Origin: Actinomycetota bacterium
GTDB lineage: Bacteria > Actinomycetota > Actinomycetes > Propionibacteriales > Propionibacteriaceae
DNA length: 64,000 nt
Assembly: GCA_020161755.1 (NCBI GenBank)
Contig: JAIUOS010000002.1
Coordinates: 175,874-239,873 of the forward strand
Direction: 5' to 3'
Each line of letters begins with the position of its first letter. Positions within the stretch are counted from its first letter, which is position 1. Below the pieces are notes generated by a model that saw only the letters and a program-made list of their open reading frames with translations, did no database searches and was not told the origin of the DNA. Below are positions 34,223-41,611 of the stretch, piece after piece. A program made the translations under genes and the position numbers.

Positions 34223-35194
34223 CTATGCATCCGGCGTCAGGAACAAGTCAGTGCGGTCCGCGAACTCATTAACCAGCAGGAACGCCTCGCCGAGCTGGTT
34301 CAGTTTGAGTTCCAGCCGCCAACTGTCGACCTCGCCGGCGCTGTTGGCGTAGGGCCGCAGGCCCTCCAACCCACTTGCGGCTCGCCACTCTTCGTAGCCC
34401 TCAGTAACGATCCGGTCGCCCTCATTGTCGTAGTAAACGCACTCGGCCTCCCACGCGTCGTACTCCGCTTCGTCGTACGTCTCCTCGTGGACAACCACGT
34501 CAGCCCACGGCACCAAGGACGGCAACACGGCGTCATAGGACCACCCCGGCGCCATGATCATCCAGTCTCCGAGCAGCTGGCGATCTTCGTTTGCTTCATC
34601 GACGGAGACGATCGTGATCTCACCGCGGCCCGATGACTTGTTGATCCACTCGTCGGCCTCAATGAGGATTCGCCTGCCCGCTCGGAGCAACTCCATCCAA
34701 GGGAGTGCGAGGTGGAGCCGTCGAAGCCGAGTGGTGTACGGATCGCCCTCCGCGACCTCGCGTAGAGCCGCGACGGAAGTCGTGCCCAACTCCTGGGACC
34801 GGGGGACGAGGATCTTGAACTTCCTCGGGGTCGCTTCGAGTGTGGATTTCGTGACCTGTTGCCAATATGCCTTGCCGTCGATCTCGTCGCAGAGCACGAC
34901 CACAACCGGCAGTGAGTGCTTAAGCCAGTACTCCGCATGCTTGGTATCAACGTAGTGCGTCCAGCCGTCTGGGTTCTCATTGGCGAAGTACGTCGCCCGA
35001 CCCGACTTGATCTGCAAGGCGATGACCTTGCCAGTGGCGGTGCCGTCGGCCTCAAAGACTTCGGCCTGGGCGTCGATGCCGTAGTCGTCTGTGGGCTGCT
35101 CACGGAAGACCCACCCGAAGCCGTTGACAATCAGGCCCACCGAGTACACACCGGCACGCTCAGTCACTGCGCTCGGCGGTCGGGTCATCGACAT
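34223..35194 (-). CDS. DUF4365 domain protein (nuclease-fold)
   Basis: The protein has 323 residues from ATG 35194; the longer in-frame form starting at 35296 runs into the GNAT gene on the other strand and is less likely. The N-terminal domain shows WVFREQPTDDYGIDAQAEVF followed by GKVIALQIKSG: the D-x(n)-(Q)xK arrangement of DUF4365, a PD-(D/E)XK-like fold in which the usual E is Q. The C-terminal ~150 residues are acidic and unrecognised. DUF4365 genes are frequent in defence islands and sometimes fused to NTPases. It is convergent with the helicase, with 255 bp between and no strong terminator hairpin seen. Confidence 0.75.
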   Translation of the reverse strand: MSMTRPPSAVTERAGVYSVGLIVNGFGWVFREQPTDDYGIDAQAEVFEADGTATGKVIALQIKSGRATYFANENPDGWTHYVDTKHAEYWLKHSLPVVVVLCDEIDGKAYWQQVTKSTLEATPRKFKILVPRSQELGTTSVAALREVAEGDPYTTRLRRLHLALPWMELLRAGRRILIEADEWINKSSGRGEITIVSVDEANEDRQLLGDWMIMAPGWSYDAVLPSLVPWADVVVHEETYDEAEYDAWEAECVYYDNEGDRIVTEGYEEWRAASGLEGLRPYANSAGEVDSWRLELKLNQLGEAFLLVNEFADRTDLFLTPDA

Positions 35195-35331
35195 GCAGAA
35201 GAGTCTAGGGAGCCACGCCTTGGCTTGACTGTTCGCCAAGATGGAGTCATGCAACTCGACTTCATCGAGCACCGGCGACCCGCTGGTCCCTCGCACGCCT
35301 GGCGGCCATTCGGCGACGGGCGCAACGCGGA

Positions 35332-35339
35332 TCGGAGCT
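35332..35339 (+). repeat. Left target-site duplication of the IS256 element
   Basis: TCGGAGCT here and at 36740-36747 directly abuts both ends of the element. An 8-bp duplication is normal for the IS256 family. Confidence 0.9.
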
Positions 35340-36739
35340 CGTGGAGTCCAGCAGAGTGGTGTACGGGTCCCGGTGAGCGTGTCGCTGCGGAATGGGTGAC
35401 GGTCACCGCGTGATCCTTCGAGTGATCTCTCACAACCGACTCGAAGAAAGAACCCACGATGACCGTCACTTCAAGTATCGATGGCGCACGCCTGATCGAG
35501 GAACAGCTGGCCCAAGCGAGCCCTGACCTGCTGCGCGAGCTGCTGACCACCTTCATCAACACGCTGATGTCGGCCGAGGCTGACGCGGTGTGCGGCGCCG
35601 CGTACGGCACGAGTTCCCCGGACCGGACGAACCGGCGTAACGGCTACCGGCACCGCGACTTCGACACCCGGACCGGCACCCTGGACCTGGAGGTGCCCAA
35701 GCTGCGGACCGGCAGCTACTTCCCCGACTGGCTACTGGAGCGCCGCAAACGGGCTGAGCGGGCCCTCACCTCGGTGGTGGCGACCTGCTACCTGCTCGGC
35801 GTCAGCACCCGACGAATGGACAAGCTGGTCCAATCCCTGGGGATCACCACACTGTCCAAGAGCCAGGTGTCGGAGATGGCCAAGGACCTCGACGCCCACG
35901 TCGAGGAGTTCCGCACCCGCCGCCTCGACGACGCCGGCCCGTTCACGTTCGTGGCTGCCGACGCGCTGGTGTTAAAGGTGCGTGAGGGTGGCCGGGTCGT
36001 GCCGGTCCATGCCCTTGTCGCGACCGGTGTCGATGCCGACGGGCACCGCCAGGTGCTCGGTGTGCAGGTCACCACCAGCGAGGACGGCGCCGGCTGGTTC
36101 GCGTTCTTCCGCGACCTGGTCGCCCGCGGCCTGCACGGGGTCCGGCTGGTCACCTCCGACGCCCACGCCGGCCTGGTTGCCGCGATCACCGCGACCCTGC
36201 CCGGCGCCTCGTGGCAACGCTGCCGCACCCACTACGCGGCGAACCTGATGTCGACCACCCCGAAGTCGTCTTGGCCGTGGGTCAAAGCACTGCTCCACTC
36301 CGTGTACGACCAGCCCGACGCCGACGCGGTGCAGGCCCAGTTCGACCGGATCGTCGACGCCCTGGCAGGCAAGTTCCCCGCTGTCGCCGACCATCTCGAG
36401 ACCGCCCGGGTCGACATCCTCGCCTTCGCAGCGTTCCCGAAGGAGGTGTGGAGACAGATCTGGTCGAACAACCCCAACGAACGGCTCAACCGCGAGATCC
36501 GGCGCCGCACCGACGTCGTCGGCATCTTCCCCGACCGGGCATCGATCATCCGGCTCGTCGGCGCCGTCCTCGCCGAACAACACGACGAATGGGCCGAAGC
36601 CCGCCGCTACCTCGGCCTCGACGTCCTCACCAAATCACAAGCCATCACCAGCGAGGAGGTGAACACCGAACCCATCCTCCAGGCCCTTACAGCCTGAACC
36701 CCGAAGGATCAGCCGTACACCACCCCGCAGGGCTTGACC
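35340..36739 (+). mobile_element. IS256-family insertion sequence, complete (1,400 bp)
   Basis: The ends were set by the 8-bp duplications. Reading inward from 35340 and from 36739 on the other strand, the terminal repeats agree at 20 of 29 positions, including an unbroken 11-nt block GTGGTGTACGG (35356-35366 and the complement of 36713-36723). One transposase gene fills the element. All parts needed for transposition look present. It interrupts an acetyltransferase gene inside the larger integrated element, so it arrived after that gene was in place. Confidence 0.93.
35459..36697 (+). CDS. IS256-family transposase
   Basis: The protein has 412 residues, full length for the family. Mutator-type features: TNRRNGYRHRDFDTRTGTLD near 58-77, a first catalytic Asp in FVAADALVLKV, a second in LVTSDAHAGL, and the Glu in NPNERLNREIRRRTDVVGIF near 340. 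The segment KLRTGSYFPDWLLERRKRAE is the usual conserved N-terminal block. The start ATG 35459 follows AAAGAA, a weak ribosome site. No frameshift or missing catalytic residue is seen, so the enzyme is probably active. Confidence 0.96.
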   Translation: MTVTSSIDGARLIEEQLAQASPDLLRELLTTFINTLMSAEADAVCGAAYGTSSPDRTNRRNGYRHRDFDTRTGTLDLEVPKLRTGSYFPDWLLERRKRAERALTSVVATCYLLGVSTRRMDKLVQSLGITTLSKSQVSEMAKDLDAHVEEFRTRRLDDAGPFTFVAADALVLKVREGGRVVPVHALVATGVDADGHRQVLGVQVTTSEDGAGWFAFFRDLVARGLHGVRLVTSDAHAGLVAAITATLPGASWQRCRTHYAANLMSTTPKSSWPWVKALLHSVYDQPDADAVQAQFDRIVDALAGKFPAVADHLETARVDILAFAAFPKEVWRQIWSNNPNERLNREIRRRTDVVGIFPDRASIIRLVGAVLAEQHDEWAEARRYLGLDVLTKSQAITSEEVNTEPILQALTA

Positions 36740-36747
36740 TCGGAGCT
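36740..36747 (+). repeat. Right target-site duplication of the IS256 element
   Basis: Second copy of TCGGAGCT, identical to 35332-35339, directly after the right terminal repeat. Confidence 0.9.
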
Positions 36748-37109
36748 TCGACGCGGACTGGTGGTCTGGGCGGAACTTCCTCGAAGGGTCGCGCCTGTTC
36801 AGTGTCGAGAGCAATGGCAAGGAAGTCGCGCGGATCGAGATTGATCGCACACCCCATTTAGCCTCGAACCAAGGCGCATCTCATCTCGGCCCTGTCCGCG
36901 AGATTCAATATCTCGAAGTGAGCCAAGACCGCAGGGGCCGAGGACTCGGCACGGAGATCGTGGACTGGCTCGAAACCGAGTTCAGGGACGCTCGGCTGAT
37001 CGCCTCTACCAACAGTGCTGTGGGCTTCTGGACCTCACTAGACGGCTGGGAGCGGGTCGACCACGCAGGCGGTCTCCGGGGTGACTGGGTCCTGTTCGTG
37101 AGCCACTGA

Positions 37110-37374
37110 GTGCCACCCGGACGCCCTCGCGGCGCCGCTCGCTAGCCTCTGTTCGGTGCGCTTCACCCATCGATGGCAATGGCCGCTGACCGCACGGGTC
37201 GACCCCCTGCAGCAACTTCGACCGGAGGGTGTGAGGGGTGCGAGCCGGCGTCGCGGTAGGCAAGGCTTCGGAGTACCGAGTGACGGCGGAGTTGATCTAT
37301 GTGTCGTGGCACACGCCTTTGAGGCCATCAGGTCAAGTGGCGCAGTCCGCGCATTGAGACAGACTGACGGGCGG
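37110..37374. other. Non-coding gap between GNAT remnant and integrase
   Basis: These 265 bp lie between the end of the acetyltransferase remnant and the end of the integrase gene, which reads towards it. Open frames here continue into the integrase antisense and carry no recognisable motif. No strong hairpin or repeat was seen. Confidence 0.4.
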
Positions 37375-38652
37375 CTACTGCGGGGGAGAGGTAGCGAGGG
37401 TGGAGAGTTTGCGGGCGAGTTCTCGGTCTCGCTGGGCGCTGGCGTGCTGGTAGATCATCGCGGCGGCGACGGTCGAGTGGCCGAGTCGGTTCATCAGCTC
37501 CGCGAGAGTGGCCCCCTGCTGAGCGGCGAGGGTGGCGCCTGTGTGGCGCAGGTCGTGCCAGCGGAGGTCTGCGCGGCCGGCGACCTTCCGTGCTCGCCGA
37601 TAGACCTTGTAGAGGGCGCCGTGCTTCATATGCTCACCGGGCGACTCCACAGCAGGGAACAGCAGCCCGTTGTCACCCTTCTCGGCCCACTTGTCGAGGT
37701 GGTCGAGCAGGAACGGCAGCAGGTGTGGTGGGATTTCGACGTCCCGGACGCCGGCGGCGGTCTTGGGTTCCTTCACGATGGGGGTGTCGGGGTCGGGCCA
37801 GGTGACAGCGCGTGAAATGTGGAGGATGCCGGCGTCGGGCTCGCCCTCCTTGTCGTACTCAACGGTGACGTCCTTGCGGCGCAGTTCGGTGAGTTCACCG
37901 AATCTGGGCGCGCACCAGGCGGCCAGCAGCACCATGAGCCGGTATCTCTCCGGGAGGGCGTCCATGATCGTGGCGAGTTCGTTCAGGCTCGCGGGCTTGA
38001 CCTTCGCGCTCTTCCTGGGTGTCGTGCCGTCGGCACGACGGTTAAGGGTCTTGGCGGTGAGCCGGGCGGGGTTGGCGTCGATCAGTGGGGGAGCGTCGGT
38101 GTCCTCGTCGGGTCGGGAGGCGGTGGCCAGGATTGCGCGGAGGACCTCGTAGGACTTCTTGCGCGCGATGGGGTAGCGGACGTTCTGGGCGTCGAACCAT
38201 TGCTTGATGCCGCCGGGGGAGATCTGGTCGAGGGTGAAGTCGTTGAAGTAGGTGAGGCGCCCGTCGAGTGCCCGCTGATACTCGGCCCGGGTCTTGGGGG
38301 AGAGGTCGCGGTTCTTCATCCAGCGGGCGGAGTAGTCGGCGAAGGTGATCTTGTCGCGCTCGGCAGGCGGAGCCGGCTTCCACCGATGCTCGATGATCTC
38401 GGCCTGCTTGCGCGACAGCCAGGCGGCGGCGTCGGTCTTGGTCTGGAACGTGGTGTCAGCGGCGATCCGGCGGCGGGGGTTGTCGGGGTCGGGGTAGCGC
38501 GCCCGGAACATCCCGGAGGGCAGTTGGTCGATCCGGCCGAAGGATCGGCGGCCGGTCTTCTCCTTGGTCTCCTCCGCCTGCTGGGCGGTGAGATCAGGGC
38601 GCAGCGGGGTGACGTTGCTCGCCGAGGAGGGCTTGCGACGGGTCGTCGCCAC
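37375..38652 (-). CDS. int: Tyrosine site-specific integrase
   Basis: The protein has 425 residues. A basic N-terminal tail and arm-binding-like domain (RSFGRIDQLPSGMFRARYPD) precede a SAM-like core-binding domain (TFADYSARWMKNRDLSPKTR). The catalytic domain shows the first Arg in CAPRFGELTELR, then H366-D-L-R369, H392 in LGHST and the nucleophile Tyr near 401 in MIYQH. The length and N-terminal domain are typical of integrases of actinobacterial integrative elements and temperate phages. The gene reads leftward, with its start about 180 bp from the candidate attachment site. No excisionase gene is recognised nearby. Confidence 0.95.
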   Translation of the reverse strand: MATTRRKPSSASNVTPLRPDLTAQQAEETKEKTGRRSFGRIDQLPSGMFRARYPDPDNPRRRIAADTTFQTKTDAAAWLSRKQAEIIEHRWKPAPPAERDKITFADYSARWMKNRDLSPKTRAEYQRALDGRLTYFNDFTLDQISPGGIKQWFDAQNVRYPIARKKSYEVLRAILATASRPDEDTDAPPLIDANPARLTAKTLNRRADGTTPRKSAKVKPASLNELATIMDALPERYRLMVLLAAWCAPRFGELTELRRKDVTVEYDKEGEPDAGILHISRAVTWPDPDTPIVKEPKTAAGVRDVEIPPHLLPFLLDHLDKWAEKGDNGLLFPAVESPGEHMKHGALYKVYRRARKVAGRADLRWHDLRHTGATLAAQQGATLAELMNRLGHSTVAAAMIYQHASAQRDRELARKLSTLATSPPQ

Positions 38653-38688
38653 GCGGGCTCCCTTCGCCTGGGCTGGGCTGACAGGATG

Positions 38689-38720
38689 AGGCCCACGGTC
38701 CGTGGGCCTATCGTGGGCCT
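38689..38720 (+). promoter_or_regulatory. Palindrome plus third half-site upstream of the integrase
   Basis: AGGCCCACGG (38689-38698) and CCGTGGGCCT (38700-38709) are perfect 10-nt arms around a single central T. A third copy of GTGGGCCT follows at 38713-38720. The cluster is 37 nt before the integrase start, between it and the attachment site. It could be an operator for int or arm-type binding sites for the integrase or an excision factor. Confidence 0.6.
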
Positions 38721-38828
38721 TAGGCTACCGAATTGTGAGAAACCATGGCTACTCCTGAGGAGTCGTGCGAACTATCACGCGTAGTCAGCGAGCGGTAACC
38801 GCCTTGTCAGTCCCGGATTCATGTCCTC

Positions 38829-38850
38829 GTTCAAATCCTGTCAGCCCGAC
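38829..38850 (+). other. Candidate attachment site: displaced tRNA 3' end
   Basis: The 22 nt read GTTCAAATCCTGTCAGCCCG followed by AC. They look like a tRNA T-loop (GTTCAAATC), the 3' side of the T-stem and an acceptor strand. The sequence to the left does not pair as a tRNA, so this is not an intact gene. The arrangement fits an element inserted into a tRNA 3' end: the displaced end marks the right boundary, next to int, and the intact tRNA would be at the left boundary outside the window. The parent tRNA cannot be named from this piece. Confidence 0.5.
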
Positions 38851-39120
38851 GATGTGATGTCTCAGGACATCGAGGACGTCTGGACCTGCGTTTCGCAGGT
38901 TCGGGCGTCTTTATTGTTTGGGGGTGGTCCTGGGGGTCGTCCGGTGCCTTGGTAGTCGCGGGTGGGGTCGAGGGTGAGTTCGCGGAGGATTTCGCCGGTG
39001 GCGGCGTTGATGATGCGGATGTTGTTGTCGTGGGCCAGGAGCAGGACGGAGGTTCCGGCGTAGGTCTTGCCGATGCCGATGTGGTGTAGTCCGGCGATGC
39101 GGAGGGTGAACCGCTTGTGG
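38851..39120 (-). pseudogene. IS481-family transposase remnant, C-terminal end
   Basis: The minus strand encodes HKRFTLRIAGLHHIGIG followed by KTYAGTSVLLLAHDNNIRIINAATGEILRELTLDPTRDYQ, in two pieces, the end of IS481-type integrase-core transposases. Upstream of residue HKRF the similarity stops, so the DDE catalytic core is lost. The outer end near 38851-38875 (GATGTCTCAGGACATC at about 38856-38871) resembles the terminal repeat of such elements. A perfect hairpin ACCTGCG-TTT-CGCAGGT lies at 38884-38900. The remnant lies directly against the attachment site, on its outer side. Confidence 0.75.
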
Positions 39121-39366
39121 GAACGGACGAGGCTGGGTGTGGGTTTGGGGGTCGGGGCGAAGGGCTTTGAGGAGGTGGACTCGGCGCCTCCCCGACGGGC
39201 CGAGATTCGCACGGGGTCAAGAGCACCAGAGGCTGCTCGACCTGGGAGGTGCTGGGTGCGGACGACCACCAGTCCAGGCGCTGAATCTAGGGTTACACCG
39301 TGGAGTATCGCCGCTTCGCATAGCTCGACCGGTATGGTGCGAAGGCAACCCCGCAGGAGAGGCGCA

Positions 39367-39765
39367 GTGGACGTATTCGAGGTCCGTGACAAGGTCATCG
39401 ACGACTACAGGTCATTCACGACAGCCTCTATCGACATCAAGGACCCGCGTCTGAAGGACTACTACCAGTCCGAACTCGACAGGGACCGTCAGTGGCCCGA
39501 GCCCTGGATCTCGCTCAATCCGGCATTCGAGACCGGCGGCCGCATCGACGAACTCGTACGAGACGGCCTTCTGCACCCTGAATGCGAGCGGATCTTCCGT
39601 GTGAAGCGGCACGTCGACGACCCGGGACGCGACTCGATCACGCTCCACCGCCACCAGCGGGAGGGGGATTGCGGCCCCCCGACATCTCAGTTGCGGTTGA
39701 GACCGTGGCGGCGAGTGAGGAGTGCGTCCTTGAAGTGCCCCTCCGCTGCGTCGACCTCGGATTGA
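39367..39765 (+). pseudogene. Truncated large DEAD/DEAH helicase, N-terminal ~100 codons
   Basis: From GTG 39367 (GGAGAGG upstream) the frame reads VDVFEVRDKVIDDYRSF, then DPRLKDYYQSELDRDRQWPEPWISLNPAFETGGRIDELV, in pieces, and LLHPECERIF up to LHRHQREG near 39663. This is the start of very large actinobacterial helicases (DUF1998-type), where the Q-motif HRHQ is followed by Walker A. Here similarity stops just before Walker A and the frame runs on as noise to 39765. About 95% of the gene is missing. The cut falls next to the convergent GIY-YIG gene. Confidence 0.7.
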
Positions 39766-40535
39766 GGGACTTGAGGTCCGAATACTCGCAGGAGACTGAA
39801 GAGATAGCGGGTCGGCTGCGTTGCGTCGTGTCCGACCAGCTCCCGCAATGCGACGTTTCCGCCGTGCCCGTCGCGTGCGTACGTGGTCCAGCGTCCGAGG
39901 ATGCGTTCCGCACCATCCGCCTTCCCGACGTAGAGCTTCCCGGTCGTGGTGTCGGCGATCAGATAGATCCCCTGGACGGCCCCCAACGCGGCCTGCCATC
40001 TGCTGTAGCGGGAGTCGGCCACCATCTCTTGGAGCTGGCCGTACGACAGCAGGACGTTGTCGTATCCGGGAAACTCGATCACTTGGGGATCCGCGATCTC
40101 GATGACCGGGAAGTGAGCGCCGACCGGGCCACGCTTGGCCCAGTTCACCGGATCGTTCGACCACTCGATGAGCAGACGGCCCTTGATCGTCTCCAGAATG
40201 TCCGCGTCCCGGAGCCTGAAGTATCGGCGGCTTTCAGTCCGCTCCTCCTCGGCCTCACCCTGGTTGTCATAAACCGTGAAGAGCCGGCAGCGTCGCCCGG
40301 ATTCCGCAAAGAAGATCAACCACCACCGAGGTGGTACAGCCGGGATCTTGCCGGGCCGAAGGTGCTGTTCGCGCGTGTAGGCGAGGACCCGGTCTGGCGT
40401 GGATTCTGCTCGCGAACCGAGCCCGTCGGGCTTGAAGGTGTGTCGGATCAGAAGTACATCGGCCGGATCGATTCCAGCGGCGTTCAAGACGTGACCGAGG
40501 TCGAGAACGAAGTGACTGTTGAGACCTGCGGCCAT
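39687..40535 (-). CDS. GIY-YIG nuclease family protein
   Basis: The protein has 282 residues from ATG 40535; an upstream GTG (40565) in a tandem 15-nt repeat is less likely. The first ~180 residues are an unrecognised domain. The C-terminal ~100 residues show GIYLIADTTTGKLYVGKA (the GIY and Y-V-G pair), then GRW with the likely catalytic Arg, and EGHFKDALLTRRHGLNRN with the metal-binding Glu and the final Asn. Such proteins sit in mobile DNA or act as restriction-like nucleases. The gene overlaps the dead tail of the helicase remnant, so it may have replaced that gene's missing part. Confidence 0.78.
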   Translation of the reverse strand: MAAGLNSHFVLDLGHVLNAAGIDPADVLLIRHTFKPDGLGSRAESTPDRVLAYTREQHLRPGKIPAVPPRWWLIFFAESGRRCRLFTVYDNQGEAEEERTESRRYFRLRDADILETIKGRLLIEWSNDPVNWAKRGPVGAHFPVIEIADPQVIEFPGYDNVLLSYGQLQEMVADSRYSRWQAALGAVQGIYLIADTTTGKLYVGKADGAERILGRWTTYARDGHGGNVALRELVGHDATQPTRYLFSLLRVFGPQVPQSEVDAAEGHFKDALLTRRHGLNRN

Positions 40536-40666
40536 GCGCCGCAATGTACCGCGACCGACCGGCACCGCGACCGACCGGCACCAGGAGGCATGAAGATGTC
40601 TAGTTCATCCAGGGTCGCAGGCTGCACCCTGGTACGGATGGTCAGGAATTATCGCCGGGGCTGCGG

Positions 40667-41506
40667 TCAGCCTGAGGCGAGCCGCTCCCGCAGCCATGCC
40701 TCGGAGCGTTGCCAGTAGGCCCGGGCCACCTCGGTGTGCCCGGCCAGCGCCTCAAACGCGTGCGGTCCGCCGGGGACGACGTCGAGGACGCACGGTACCC
40801 CCGCCGCGCGGAGCCGCTCGGCGTAGCTGCGGTTCTCGTCGAAGAACAGCTCGATGTCACCGGTGCCCACCCAGGCCGGCGGCAGCCCCGCCAGGTCGAG
40901 CCGCCGGGCGGGGGAGGCGTAGTCCGGCACGTCCGTCCCGCCGGGTGCCGTGCCCAGGTAGGCCGTCCAGCCGACCCGGTTCGAGGTGTTGTTCCACACG
41001 AAGTGCCGGACGCCGTCCTGGCTGCGGTCGGCGCTCGTCCGGTCGTCCAGCATCGGGCAGAACAGCCACTGGGCGACCGGCTGGGTGCCGCCCGCGTCGT
41101 GGATCCGCTGGACGAGGCCGGCGGCGAGCCCACCGCCCGCGCTCTCCCCCCCGATCGCCATCCGTCCGGCGTCCACGCCCAGTTCGGACGCATGGTCGCG
41201 CGTCCACTCCCACGCCGCGAAGCAGTCGTCCATCGCCGCGGGATACGGGTGCGCAGGCGCGAGGCGGTACTCCACGGACACGACGACGACATCGAGGTCA
41301 CGCGCGACCTCCATGCAGCGGGCGTAGTCCTGGGCGGCGCTGCCGATCACCATGCCCCCGCCGTGGATCCACAGCACCGCGGCCCGCTCGTGCTCGCCCT
41401 CCGGGGTGAACACGTGGACCGCGTCGCCGTCCACCAGGTCGACGTAGCGGTAGTGCAGGCCGTCCGGCACCTTCGGCGCCTTGCGACGGTCCGTCCCGGT
41501 CTGCAT
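40667..41506 (-). CDS. Alpha/beta hydrolase, hormone-sensitive-lipase type esterase
   Basis: The protein has 279 residues. It has the oxyanion motif HGGGMVIG near 49, nucleophile motif GESAGGGLA with Ser near 118, an acid residue in TGDIELFFDENR and the catalytic His in GGPHAFE near 253. These are the HSL-family signatures; substrates would be short-chain esters or lactones. It is soluble, with no signal peptide. Typical relatives are 300-320 residues, and the frame is open upstream of ATG 41506 without a start codon, so the N-terminus may be slightly short. It is divergent from the PLP-decarboxylase remnant, 105 bp apart. Confidence 0.85.
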   Translation of the reverse strand: MQTGTDRRKAPKVPDGLHYRYVDLVDGDAVHVFTPEGEHERAAVLWIHGGGMVIGSAAQDYARCMEVARDLDVVVVSVEYRLAPAHPYPAAMDDCFAAWEWTRDHASELGVDAGRMAIGGESAGGGLAAGLVQRIHDAGGTQPVAQWLFCPMLDDRTSADRSQDGVRHFVWNNTSNRVGWTAYLGTAPGGTDVPDYASPARRLDLAGLPPAWVGTGDIELFFDENRSYAERLRAAGVPCVLDVVPGGPHAFEALAGHTEVARAYWQRSEAWLRERLASG

Positions 41507-41611
41507 GGGGTTCAGCGTCGTGCCCGCGATCCTGACGTTGCTGAGCCTCGCCTTCCTCGCCCGCTATCGCCTGCGGCGGGCCGACATCGACGCCCTGACA
41601 ACGGAGGATGC

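Larger units (their letters stand above)
35249..37109 (+). pseudogene. GNAT acetyltransferase gene split by an IS256 element
   Basis: The 5' part is 35249-35339 (MQLDFIEHRRPAGPSHAW and on) and the 3' part begins at 36748. Joining them with one copy of the 8-bp duplication gives a 150-residue protein in a single frame with no stop. The 3' part contains IQYLEVSQDRRGRGLGTEI, where R-R-G-R-G-L-G is the acetyl-CoA loop of GNAT enzymes, and ends in a C-terminal strand FWTSLDGWERV. The start has AGATGGAG upstream. It lies divergent from the DUF4365 gene with 54 bp between. The insertion separates the acetyl-CoA site from the start codon, so the gene is dead unless the element excises. Confidence 0.88.

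Noticed and set aside
38761..38850. Intact tRNA gene at the integration boundary
   Set aside because: Only the T-loop and acceptor 3' side match. The 5' acceptor strand and a pairing T-stem are missing, so it was called a displaced 3' end.
40549..40580. Tandem 15-nt repeat as a mini-satellite or CRISPR-like unit
   Set aside because: There are only two copies of a GC-rich word just upstream of the GIY-YIG start, with no further units or spacers.
40709..41611. Upstream extension of the decarboxylase frame over the esterase gene
   Set aside because: It is antisense to a well-supported esterase. A good ribosome site precedes ATG 41612.
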